DNA of 27,345 bases from CAYOEZ01 sp964402955 (GTDB lineage: Bacteria > Chloroflexota > DTOL01 > DAOUCN01): NCBI GenBank assembly GCA_964402955.1, contig CAYOEZ010000035.1, positions 1 to 27,345 on the forward strand. The letters run 5' to 3'. Each line of letters begins with the position of its first letter. Position 1 is the first letter of the stretch. Both the position numbers and the translations under genes were made by a program. Of this stretch, positions 7,491 through 15,473 are shown piece after piece. Below the pieces are notes generated by a model. That model had not been told where the DNA came from and ran no database searches. It saw only the letters and a list, made by a program, of their open reading frames with translations.

Positions 7491-8525
7491 ATGAGAGTCA
7501 TGCGTTTGCTGCTGGCTGCTCTCGTACTCGTAACAGGGTGCGGGCTGCAGACGCAGCGATCAGTGGAAGAGGTCACGTTCGTCATACCCGTCAGTGAGAT
7601 GGGTCTGCCCTATGCTGAGTTTGCCATAGCCGAGGAAATGGGCTATTTCAGCGAAGAGAACCTGAAGGTCAAGCTTGAGCTGCAACCAGGATTGACCGAT
7701 GGCATCAAGGCTGTCGCCGCTGGCGCAGCGCAATTCGTCTTTCCCGCGCCCAACGTGGTCATGATCGGGCGCTCAAAAGACCTGCCCATCGTGACGGTCT
7801 TTGGCTCAGTGCAGCGCTATCAGTTCGGCTTTGCTGTCACGCCCGAGTCGCCAGTCGCCAGGTTAGCCGATCTGAAAGGCAAAACGCTTGGCCTGCCGGT
7901 GGCGGGAACCGAGACTATCGCCATTCCCATCCTGCAGGCAGCCGGAGTGGCCGCCAGCGACGTCAAACTGGAGGTCGTGGGCTTCGATGCGCGCCCGGCG
8001 GCGCTCAGCCAGAAGCGCGTCGACGCCGTTCTGACCTGGGACACAGAGCTGGCGACGTGGCAAGCCAAAGGCGTGGCGCTCAAGTTCTTCCCCGGCTGGG
8101 AATATCTAGACTACATGGGCAACGGCGTGGCAACCAGCGAAAAGGTCATCAAGGAAAAGCCCGATCTGGTGCGCCGCTTCTTGCGCGCCACCGTCAAGGG
8201 CATGATCTTTGCCGAGGCCAACCCCAAGGCGGCCGTCGCTATTGTCAAGAAGCGCTATCCCGAGGCAGTCCAAGATGAAGCGGCCGGCCTGGCCGTGGTC
8301 AACGCCGCCATCCAGCGCACGCGCAGCGCCAATACAGCCAGCCACGGTCTCGGCTGGCTGCGGCCCGAGCCGTGGCAGAAGCAACAGACAGACATGATGG
8401 ATCTGAAGCTGCTCGACAAGACAACCGATGTTCAGGCGATGATCACCAATCAGTTCATCGCCGACGCCAACCGCGTGGACAAGGAGAAGATCGTCAAGCA
8501 GGCGCTCGCCTACAAGGCGCCGTAG
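7491..8525 (+). CDS. NMT1/SsuA-like substrate-binding lipoprotein
   Basis: This 344-residue lipoprotein has a short signal (MRVMRLLLAALVLV) and lipobox VTGC with acceptor Cys17. The mature part has the NMT1/ThiY fold: FAIAEEMGYFSEENLKV near the start, a GAAQFVFPAP ligand-cleft segment, LKGKTLGLPVAGTE at the start of the second lobe, and LVRRFLRATVKGM. It feeds the SsuB/SsuC-type pair encoded just upstream. The ATG at 7491 has GGAAGGAG before it; an in-frame start 33 bases earlier lacks one and would spoil the signal peptide. The ligand is not evident; pyrimidine precursors, purine-like compounds and sulfonates are candidates. Confidence 0.9.
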   Translation: MRVMRLLLAALVLVTGCGLQTQRSVEEVTFVIPVSEMGLPYAEFAIAEEMGYFSEENLKVKLELQPGLTDGIKAVAAGAAQFVFPAPNVVMIGRSKDLPIVTVFGSVQRYQFGFAVTPESPVARLADLKGKTLGLPVAGTETIAIPILQAAGVAASDVKLEVVGFDARPAALSQKRVDAVLTWDTELATWQAKGVALKFFPGWEYLDYMGNGVATSEKVIKEKPDLVRRFLRATVKGMIFAEANPKAAVAIVKKRYPEAVQDEAAGLAVVNAAIQRTRSANTASHGLGWLRPEPWQKQQTDMMDLKLLDKTTDVQAMITNQFIADANRVDKEKIVKQALAYKAP

Positions 8526-8571
8526 CACCGGGGGCCAACACGTCCACAACAACACTGAGGGAGATGCCACA

Positions 8572-9333
8572 ATGCACATTCGCTACTCGGTCAGCCTGTG
8601 GAACTACACCCACTACGCAGACGCACCCAGCCTGGAGCGCATCTGCGCCTCGCTGCGCGAGCACAACTACGGGATCGAGGTCTGGAGCAACTGGCGCGAC
8701 GAAAAGGATCTCTACGACGAAGCAGGCCGCCGCCAGCTCACGGCTGCGCTGCAGGGTATGCAAGTCAGCCTGCACACGACGATGGACTCGAACACGTTCG
8801 AACGACAGAAGAAGCAGATAGATGCGGCGGCGGCAGTGGGCGCGGGGGTGATCGTCTTGCACCCCACCGATCTGGCGCCGAAAGGGTCATCGACGCTCGA
8901 TGTGCCACTTACGCGCGACGCGGTCGCCTATGCGCGCGAGCATGGCGTGCGGCTGGCGCTGGAGAATGGGCGCCGGGAGTTTCTCGAAGAGGCTGTCAGC
9001 AAGGTCGAGGGTCTGAACGTCTGCCTGGATGTGGGACACATCTACCTGCACGCAGAATCGATGGCCGGCTTTCTCGCAGCGCTCAAGAGCAAGCTCATCC
9101 ATTTGCACATTCAGGACTTGTTGTCGGATGTCGAGCAGAAAGAACTGCCGGGGACGATGAGAGACCACTACATCCCCGGCACAGGTGGAATCCCTCGCGC
9201 CGACTGGGAGCTTCTGGCTCGCACCCTGCACGAGATCAACTATGACGGCAGCGCCGTCTTCGAGGTGCAGCCGCGCCGGCCGCTTCAGACCGCGCTGCTG
9301 ACCCGGCAGCTTATGCAGTCACTATCGCTTTGA
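8572..9333 (+). CDS. Xylose isomerase-like TIM barrel protein (AP endonuclease 2 family)
   Basis: This 253-residue enzyme of the sugar-phosphate isomerase/epimerase superfamily shows the usual metal-ligand series: Glu131 (LALENG), Asp153 and His156 (CLDVGH), His179 (HLHIQD) and Glu231 (VFEVQ). The last third holds YIPGTGGIPRADW, equivalent to the G-G-x-(D/P) loop before the final strand. No signal peptide, so cytoplasmic. It is 46 bp after the binding-protein gene with GGGAGATG before the ATG, so it should be cotranscribed with the transporter and may act on the imported compound. Family members include isomerases, epimerases and dehydratases; the exact reaction is unknown. Its 3' end overlaps the convergent peptidase gene by 23 bp. 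Confidence 0.85.
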   Translation: MHIRYSVSLWNYTHYADAPSLERICASLREHNYGIEVWSNWRDEKDLYDEAGRRQLTAALQGMQVSLHTTMDSNTFERQKKQIDAAAAVGAGVIVLHPTDLAPKGSSTLDVPLTRDAVAYAREHGVRLALENGRREFLEEAVSKVEGLNVCLDVGHIYLHAESMAGFLAALKSKLIHLHIQDLLSDVEQKELPGTMRDHYIPGTGGIPRADWELLARTLHEINYDGSAVFEVQPRRPLQTALLTRQLMQSLSL

Positions 9334-10393
9334 GCAGTATCTGCGCAGCCTTGAGGAGCTCGGAGATGCTCTGGTACTCGTCGGTGGTGTGCACCGCGCC
9401 AAAGCCGCAGCTCATCACCAGCGCGTCAATGCCATGTGTGCGGAAAATGTTCACATCGCTGCCGCCGCCGCTCTCTTCAAGGCGCGGTTCGATACCCAGA
9501 GCACGCGTGGCAGCCATCAAGTGACGCAGAATGGCGCTGCTTTGCTCGCTCACGCGAAAGCCGTCGTACTTGCGGGTCACTTTTATGTCAACTGTGGCGC
9601 CGTGCCGTTGGGCTGCGCTTTCAAAGGCAGCGACCATGGCCGCTGTCTGCGCCTCGAGCTTGGCGGCGTCACGGCTGCGCGCCTCGCCGTCGATCGTCGC
9701 CAGCGCCGGCACGACATTGCGCGCCATGCCACCCGTGATCAGGCCGATGTTCGCGGTCGTCTCAGCATCGATGCGCCCGAGCGGCATGGCAGCGATGGCT
9801 TCGGCGGCGACGCGAATAGCGCTGATCCCCTTCTCCGGCGCGCCCCCGGCGTGGGCAGCCTTGCCATGCACGGCCACTTCCAGCCGGTCCTGGTAGGGCG
9901 CAGCCACCACAATTCCCCCCGCCGCGCCGTCATGGTCAAGCACAACACCCTGTTTGGCCGACAGACGCGCGTAATCCAACTCTTTCGCTCCCCGTAGCCC
10001 CAATTCCTCACGCACGGTAAACACAACCTCGAGCGCGGGAGTGGACAGCTTCTCGTCCACGATCACGTGCATCACTTCCAAAATCGCTGCCACAGCCGAG
10101 CGGTCATCGGCGCCCAGAATCGTCGTCCCATCGCTGCGGATGATGTCGCCATCGACGACCGGCTTGATGCCGATGCAAGGCTGGACCCCGTCCATGTGGG
10201 CATTGACGAGCAACGGTTCGCCGCGCCCGCTGCGCTTGCAGAACAGATTGCCGGCGGCGTCGCTCTCAATGGAAAAGCCCAGGGCGCTCATGCGCTCGGC
10301 GCAATAGCGGGCCACGTCCTGCTCACAACCCGACGGACTATCGATGCGAACGAGCTCCAGGAACGTATTCACCATCCGTTGGCGATTGATCAT
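9311..10393 (-). CDS. M20 family peptidase, PepT-like (tripeptidase/aminopeptidase)
   Basis: This 360-residue dizinc exopeptidase has VNAHMDG (His66, Asp68), the bridging aspartate region GADDRSA (Asp96/97), catalytic and metal glutamates in TVREELG (Glu129/130), VLDHDGA and a late VHTTDEY. The middle domain begins at VHGKAAHAGGAPEKG. These features fit the PepT/M20B group, which releases N-terminal residues from short peptides in the cytoplasm. The ATG is 13 bp after the previous gene's stop, with AAAGGAGAG between, so it is cotranscribed with the glycoside-hydrolase-like gene. Its end overlaps the plus-strand TIM-barrel gene. It is distinct from the M20 protein at 280-1470. Confidence 0.9.
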   Translation of the reverse strand: MINRQRMVNTFLELVRIDSPSGCEQDVARYCAERMSALGFSIESDAAGNLFCKRSGRGEPLLVNAHMDGVQPCIGIKPVVDGDIIRSDGTTILGADDRSAVAAILEVMHVIVDEKLSTPALEVVFTVREELGLRGAKELDYARLSAKQGVVLDHDGAAGGIVVAAPYQDRLEVAVHGKAAHAGGAPEKGISAIRVAAEAIAAMPLGRIDAETTANIGLITGGMARNVVPALATIDGEARSRDAAKLEAQTAAMVAAFESAAQRHGATVDIKVTRKYDGFRVSEQSSAILRHLMAATRALGIEPRLEESGGGSDVNIFRTHGIDALVMSCGFGAVHTTDEYQSISELLKAAQILLKAIVTA

Positions 10394-10406
10394 GTGCGTC
10401 TCTCCT

Positions 10407-12374
10407 TTATGCGGTAGATCTGATATCCGGCGCAGTCACGACCCCCACTTCAGCAATCGTCCAGGGATGCCAGGGCGACGAGCCGGTGTTCTCGATGCGC
10501 AGATAGCGCAGCCAGCGCGGGCCGACAGCCACATCCACCACCGCCCAGTTGCTGGCCTTGCGCGCGACCTCGTCCCACGCCTGCCCGTCCAACGAGGCGC
10601 TGATGACATAGCCGCGCGGGTATTGCGGGTTGCTGGTGTTGTTCAAGCGCAGGCGCTCGACGTAGACTCTGTCGCCCAGGTCGAGCTGGAACCACGCCCC
10701 CGGGCGCTGTGGAGCGGCTGTCGTCCACACTGTTTGCGGATCGCCGTCGATCGCTTTGACTGCATCGCCGCCGTTGAGGCTGGCCGTCGCCGTCCACAAC
10801 GACGCCGTCGCAATGCCAACCTCGCTGATCGTCCAGTTGACCGGCCATTTGGGCGTGCGCGTCTGGGTGATGCGCAGGTAGCGGGCGCGTACAGCCGCAA
10901 ACACGGCTTCAACCGACTTCCAGTTGGGGTCTTTACGAGCGACCTCGCTCCAGGCGCTGCCGTCTGTCGATACCTCGATCACATAGCCGCGCGGGAAATC
11001 CTTGTCCGGGCTGATCATGCTCAGCCCGCTCACCTGCTGCTGGGCGCCCAGGTCAATCATATACCACATGCCAGGTTCCTGGGTCTGTGCGCTGCTCCAC
11101 GAGCTTGCCATGTCGCCGTCAATTGCCTTTGGCGCATCAGCAGTGTTGTGGCTGGCGCTGGCGATCCACTTCGCCGGCGGCGTGCCGGTCGGCTGCACAC
11201 GGATGGACAGATCGAGCGGCGTCGCGCCGCGTGCGGAGAACCAGCCCACGCCCTCCTCGATCAGGTCCCAGCGCAGCGTGTACACTCTCTGCACGAGCGG
11301 CGCCTGCACCTGCGTCTTCAATGTCACCGCCTGAGCGGCGGCGACGTTAGCCGGCAGCGACACATGTGGTCCTTCCGCTCCAGCAGGCAGCCAACGATAG
11401 CCCAGCCGCACCGGGTGCTGTCCTGTCGCCGGCCAGACGACATTGCCATCATTGCGCAGGCGCAGCGACACATCGACGCTCTGCCCCGCCTTCAGCGTCG
11501 TCGGGACAGAATTGCTGAGATAGGCCACGCGATAGACAGGCTCGGGCGCAGGTGGGATATGAGGCAGTGCGCCGACCGCCGTGCAGACGGGGAAGAGCGC
11601 GTTTGTCCTGGGGTCGCACCAGGCAAAGGGCAGCCAGGTCGCGTCGGGCGATGAGCACAAGAAAGCGCTCGCTGATCCTACATAGGGATACTGCTGAAGA
11701 GTTTGATAATACGTGGCATATTGCGACGCCATTTCGGCGCGGCTGAGGCCGGGCGTGCTATTGCCAAACTCGGTGATCTCGATCGTTTTGCCTGGGAAAC
11801 GCTGCCGGTACTGCACAAAACGCATACCCCAATCGTTCGACAGCATGCTCTGGTACTGCCAGTAGGTGTGGCAACCCAGCCAATCGGACGCCAGGACGGC
11901 ATCGCGGCAGATGTCCAGCCATTCGAAATCACGATGGGGGTAGTTGAGGGCCAGCCCCGGAAAACCAAAGCGCGCCCACGGGCAGGCCTGCTTAAGGCCA
12001 GCCAGCACGGCCAGGTACCATTGCCGGAAATCCTGTGCGTCGCTATCCGAGTTGCCCCACCCCTCGTAACCCTGATAGTGATTGGGCTCGTTGTGCACCT
12101 CGAACTTGGTCGCGTAGGGGCGTAGCTCATCGATGCGCGGCGCGAACTTGCTGACAAATTGCTGCGCGGTTGGGCGTGTATGGCTGCCGCTGATGCGGTC
12201 ATCGAAGAGGCGCACGATGAACTCGATGCCGGGGTTCTCCTGGCGCACACGCTGCAAGACATCCAGGCGCGTAAAGTCCATGATCTTGAGCGATTCGATG
12301 CGCGCCACCCGGATCGCTTGATAATCCGTGTCCGTGAAGGTCGTATCATTGCGTGCATGCAAACCAATACGCAT
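10407..12374 (-). CDS. Glycoside-hydrolase-like protein with NBR1-type Ig domain and two F5/8 type C domains
   Basis: The product has 655 residues in four parts. Residues 1-275 look like a clan GH-A TIM barrel with acid/base candidate Glu96 in VHNEPNH and nucleophile candidate Glu202 in EITEFG. Residues about 285-393 resemble the NBR1-type Ig domain (VWPATGQHPVRLGYRW). Two F5/8 type C (CBM32-like) carbohydrate-binding domains follow at about 398-522 and 526-648, each with (K)AIDGD, W and PRGYVI motifs. I start at 12374, where GGAGG precedes the ATG; a longer in-frame version adds 33 unlike residues. Surprisingly no signal peptide is visible in either version, although such domains are usually exported. 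The glycan target is unknown. Confidence 0.8.
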   Translation of the reverse strand: MRIGLHARNDTTFTDTDYQAIRVARIESLKIMDFTRLDVLQRVRQENPGIEFIVRLFDDRISGSHTRPTAQQFVSKFAPRIDELRPYATKFEVHNEPNHYQGYEGWGNSDSDAQDFRQWYLAVLAGLKQACPWARFGFPGLALNYPHRDFEWLDICRDAVLASDWLGCHTYWQYQSMLSNDWGMRFVQYRQRFPGKTIEITEFGNSTPGLSRAEMASQYATYYQTLQQYPYVGSASAFLCSSPDATWLPFAWCDPRTNALFPVCTAVGALPHIPPAPEPVYRVAYLSNSVPTTLKAGQSVDVSLRLRNDGNVVWPATGQHPVRLGYRWLPAGAEGPHVSLPANVAAAQAVTLKTQVQAPLVQRVYTLRWDLIEEGVGWFSARGATPLDLSIRVQPTGTPPAKWIASASHNTADAPKAIDGDMASSWSSAQTQEPGMWYMIDLGAQQQVSGLSMISPDKDFPRGYVIEVSTDGSAWSEVARKDPNWKSVEAVFAAVRARYLRITQTRTPKWPVNWTISEVGIATASLWTATASLNGGDAVKAIDGDPQTVWTTAAPQRPGAWFQLDLGDRVYVERLRLNNTSNPQYPRGYVISASLDGQAWDEVARKASNWAVVDVAVGPRWLRYLRIENTGSSPWHPWTIAEVGVVTAPDIRSTA

Positions 12375-12475
12375 AGTCGTTGTCCTCCAGGTGATGCTGC
12401 GACGACGGGAGTGCCCGATAGAGCACCCGATAGGGCGGGGTGAGCTTCGGGGCAGGCTCTCGTCCCACTCCACAT

Positions 12476-13603
12476 CTACAGAAATCGGATGAAAACCTGG
12501 TTGCTGAGCAGACGCCCGCGCGGCGTCAACCGTATGCGGCTGCCGACGCGTTCCAGCAGGCCCAAATCCACCAGCTCAGCAATCCGCGGGGCGAAGACAT
12601 CAAGCGACTGCCCGTGGCGGGCAGCGAACTGCTCAGCCGAGACCCCCTCCTGTAGAAGACGCAGGCCGAGGAACATCGTTTCGGAGCGTGCCATTTCCGG
12701 CGTAATCGTCTCACTGCCGGCCCGCGCAGATTGGCCTGCCTGAATGCGTGCAATGTAGTCGCGCGGATGGAGAACGTTGGAATAGCGCGTTTCGCCATCA
12801 AATGAATGAGCGCCGGCGCCAAAGCCGAAATACGGCTGTCGCTGCCAGTAGAGCGAGTTGTGTCGCGACCGTGTCGCCTCCGTGCTGGCCCAGTTGGAGA
12901 TCTCGTAGTGCACATAGCCAGCCGCATCGAGCATCGACTCCGCCGACTCATACATGTCTGCTGCGCTGTCGCCGGGCAAGATCAGCTCATGGCGGGCGAC
13001 GCGTCCGGCCATCGGCGTATTCTCTTCCAGTGTCAGCGCATAGAGCGAGAGATGCTCAGGGCGCAGGTCAATCGCCTGCGCCAGCGTGTCACGCCAGTGG
13101 TCCACAGTCTGGCCGGGCAGGCCATACATAAAATCGAGGCTGATATTGTCAAAGCCAGCGCGGCGCGCCGCGCTGGCGGCGTCCCTGGCCTGTGCGGCGT
13201 CGTGCAAGCGGTCGAGCACGCGCAGCATGGCGTCATCGAAGCTCTGTATGCCCAGGCTGAGCCGGTTGATGCCCAGGCTGCGCATGGCACGCAGCGACTC
13301 CTCGCTGACGGTGCCCGGGTTAGCCTCGATGGTGATTTCTGCCTCCGCAACCGTAAATGCATGGCGGCAAGCAGCTATGATCTGCGCCAGGCGCTCGCCG
13401 CTCAAGAGCGACGGCGTGCCGCCGCCAAAATAGATGCTGACGGCGCCGGGCCTACCCTCAACCGTCCCTATCTCCGCACAGAGGGCAGCGACGTACTGGT
13501 CGACCAGGTGTCCCAGCCCTGCATATGTGTTGAAATCACAATAGCTGCAGCGCACCTGACAGAAAGGGATGTGCAGATATACACCAACGTCATCAGGCCC
13601 CAT
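12476..13603 (-). CDS. hemW: Radical SAM HemW-like protein (heme chaperone, CPO III oxidase-like)
   Basis: This 375-residue protein has the radical SAM cluster motif HIPFCQVRCSYC (Cys15, 19, 22), then FGGGTPSLLS and the glycine-rich SAM segment. A HemW C-terminal winged domain ends with RIAELVDLGLLERVGSRIRL. HemW binds heme and is thought to deliver it to respiratory enzymes; it is often misnamed HemN, but lacks its extended N-terminus. I prefer the ATG at 13603, preceded by GGGGAAA. A start 39 bases upstream would encode residues out of a dispersed intergenic repeat. Length is normal for HemW. It lies between the HEPN-like gene and the glycosidase-like gene, all on the same strand. Confidence 0.9.
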   Translation of the reverse strand: MGPDDVGVYLHIPFCQVRCSYCDFNTYAGLGHLVDQYVAALCAEIGTVEGRPGAVSIYFGGGTPSLLSGERLAQIIAACRHAFTVAEAEITIEANPGTVSEESLRAMRSLGINRLSLGIQSFDDAMLRVLDRLHDAAQARDAASAARRAGFDNISLDFMYGLPGQTVDHWRDTLAQAIDLRPEHLSLYALTLEENTPMAGRVARHELILPGDSAADMYESAESMLDAAGYVHYEISNWASTEATRSRHNSLYWQRQPYFGFGAGAHSFDGETRYSNVLHPRDYIARIQAGQSARAGSETITPEMARSETMFLGLRLLQEGVSAEQFAARHGQSLDVFAPRIAELVDLGLLERVGSRIRLTPRGRLLSNQVFIRFL

Positions 13604-13627
13604 ACCGATTTCCCCGCACAACAGCGA

Positions 13628-13685
13628 AGACACAGAGAACACCGAGTCTATAACCTTCTCCTCTGTGCTCCCTGTGTCTCTGTGG
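13628..13685. repeat. Dispersed-type 'GACACAGAG' repeat in the 90-bp hemW upstream gap
   Basis: GACACAGAGAACACCGAG (13629-13646) faces CTCTGTGCTCCCTGTGTCTC and following bases (13661-13685). AGACACAG (13628-13635) and CTGTGTCT (13672-13679) are exact complements. It resembles short intergenic repeats I associate with Chloroflexota and other GC-rich genomes, but only one copy is visible here. Confidence 0.4.
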
Positions 13686-13693
13686 TATGCTAC

Positions 13694-14548
13694 TCACTTG
13701 GCGAACCCGCGCAAAAGCTGTTCCAGGCTCTGCCAGGCGTAGGTCGCGTCGTCCTGAGCCGTGGCGTCGGGTCGGCAATGCTCCATGCCACGGCGCAGGC
13801 TGTTCAGCAACTCTAGCCGGTCGCGCGTTTTGCTTGTGATGGCGCCGCTGCGGTACGCTTCCTGCACCATCACCGGAAATGAATGATACTCGTGTCCAAG
13901 AACACGACCGCGCTCTTCCTGGCGAATGGGGTGGCCCATTTCCTCCAGGCGCCCCACCAGCGCCGACTCAGCCGCAGCGCAACACGTGACAATAGCCGCT
14001 CGATAGTGCTCGCTGCGCATACAGTCGCGGGCTTCGCGCATGTCGTCCAGCAGTTGGTGCGCGTTGCGCAGCGACGACAGCCTGGTCTTGAGCAACTCTA
14101 GCTCAACCAGGGGGGCAGCGTGCTCATCCACCAGGCGCTCAGCCAGAGCCGTCGCGGCAGCAACCAACTCATCTTCCGCAGGCGGCCCAGACGGAGCATA
14201 CGCCTCATGGTAAATGAAGAAGTCCACATTCATGGCCAGGCGGAACTCTTCGCGGCGCGAGCCGTTCTGGTCGGGCAGGTCAGCGAGATCAGGATAGATG
14301 ACGGGATCAGCAAACTGCAGCGTGAAGCACCCCACCGGCCCCAGATGGACGTCGCCGGCGTGTTGCCCGGGAATGCAGAGAATCTGCCACCAGCGGTTGC
14401 CGCCGTGAATGATATGCACATCCTGGCCGTGATAGGGCAGCAGGCTGGCCAAGCGCACGTACTTCTGGCGCGCCGCCCGCACATACGAGCTAACGAACGC
14501 TGTATGAAACGCCGTGGCAAGGTTCGCCGAGCTGGATTGATCTATCAT
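13694..14548 (-). CDS. Hypothetical protein with possible C-terminal HEPN-like domain
   Basis: I do not recognise the family of this 284-residue protein. The N-terminal half (1-125) is mixed alpha/beta with aromatic and His-rich strands (DVHIIHGGNRWWQILCIPG, FADPVIYPDLADLPD). The rest is mainly helical. Residues about 175-284 have the pattern of a HEPN/DUF4145-like helical bundle: SEHYRAAIVTCCAAAESALVG, then LELLNSLRRGMEHC with Arg252-x4-His257, matching the Rx4-6H motif of HEPN nucleases and nucleotide-binding proteins. The HEPN call is an inference from pattern. Its ATG overlaps the galU stop by 4 bp, so translation is probably coupled. No signal or membrane segment. Confidence 0.65.
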   Translation of the reverse strand: MIDQSSSANLATAFHTAFVSSYVRAARQKYVRLASLLPYHGQDVHIIHGGNRWWQILCIPGQHAGDVHLGPVGCFTLQFADPVIYPDLADLPDQNGSRREEFRLAMNVDFFIYHEAYAPSGPPAEDELVAAATALAERLVDEHAAPLVELELLKTRLSSLRNAHQLLDDMREARDCMRSEHYRAAIVTCCAAAESALVGRLEEMGHPIRQEERGRVLGHEYHSFPVMVQEAYRSGAITSKTRDRLELLNSLRRGMEHCRPDATAQDDATYAWQSLEQLLRGFAK

Positions 14549-15411
14549 AGTTTCAGGCTCTTCAAGTACTGACGAAACTCATCACCCAGGTCAGGTCGTT
14601 TGAGCGCCATTTCCACCGACGCCTTGAGGAAGCCCAGCTTGTTGCCGGTATCGTAGCGCGTCCCCTCGAACTCGTAGCCGTAGATCGCCTGGCGCTGCAA
14701 GAGCAGCCGCAAGCCATCGGTGATCTGTATCTCGCCGCCTTTGCCCGGCTGTGTATGCTCCAGGCACTCGAAGATATCGGGCGTCAGGATGTAGCGGCCG
14801 ACAATGCCCAGGTTCGAGGGAGCGTCCTCTAGCATTGGCTTTTCCACCAGGTCTTCGACCTGGTAAATGCGATCCTCGAGCCGCTTGGGGGCGATGATGC
14901 CGTAGCGCGAGACAGCGCTGGGCTCCACCTGCTGCACAGCCAGCACCGAACAGTGATAGCGATCGTAGACATTGATCATCTGCTTCAGGCACGGCGTGGC
15001 AGCGTCGATGAGATCGTCCGGGAAGAGCACAGCGAAAGGCTCATCGCCGACGATTTCCTTGGTCACCAGAATGGCATGGCCAATGCCCAGCGGTTCTTTC
15101 TGCCGGATGTACGTTATCGTGTTGGCAAGATCAGAGATGCTGCGCACTTCACGCAGAGCCTCAGTATCGTTCTTCTTATTCAGGTAGTATTCGAGTTCAA
15201 AAGCAACATCGAAGTGGTCTTCAATCGCCCGCTTGCCGCGCCCGGTAACGATGATGATTTGCTCGATCCCGGATGCCACCGCTTCTTCGACAACATACTG
15301 GATGATGGGCTTATCAACCAATGGCAGCATTTCCTTGGGCTGAGCTTTCGTTGCCGGCAGAAGGCGGGTTCCCAGCCCGGCCGCCGTGAAGACGGCTTTT
15401 CTGATTTTCAT
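14545..15411 (-). CDS. galU: UTP-glucose-1-phosphate uridylyltransferase
   Basis: This 288-residue enzyme makes UDP-glucose from UTP and glucose-1-phosphate for glycan and envelope synthesis. The nucleotide-binding start KAVFTAAGLGTRLLPATKAQ is diagnostic of GalU, as are PKEMLPLVDKPIIQYVVEEA, the VTGRGKRAIEDHFD loop, FAVLFPDDLI and GGEIQITDGL. The length is usual for bacterial GalU. The gene follows mltG by 62 bp and its stop overlaps the next gene's start (ATGA). Confidence 0.96.
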   Translation of the reverse strand: MKIRKAVFTAAGLGTRLLPATKAQPKEMLPLVDKPIIQYVVEEAVASGIEQIIIVTGRGKRAIEDHFDVAFELEYYLNKKNDTEALREVRSISDLANTITYIRQKEPLGIGHAILVTKEIVGDEPFAVLFPDDLIDAATPCLKQMINVYDRYHCSVLAVQQVEPSAVSRYGIIAPKRLEDRIYQVEDLVEKPMLEDAPSNLGIVGRYILTPDIFECLEHTQPGKGGEIQITDGLRLLLQRQAIYGYEFEGTRYDTGNKLGFLKASVEMALKRPDLGDEFRQYLKSLKL

Positions 15412-15473
15412 ACCAACTCCTCGTTTGGCCCGCCCCGCACGACGCTGTCCGTGGGGCGGAGCGGCGTTGTTCG

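Noticed and set aside
10344..11654. 436-codon plus-strand open frame
   Set aside because: It is a mirror of the glycosidase-like gene's F5/8 domains, Arg/His-rich, with no motif or ribosome site.
12806..13816. 336-codon plus-strand open frame
   Set aside because: Antisense to hemW, which has clear radical SAM motifs.
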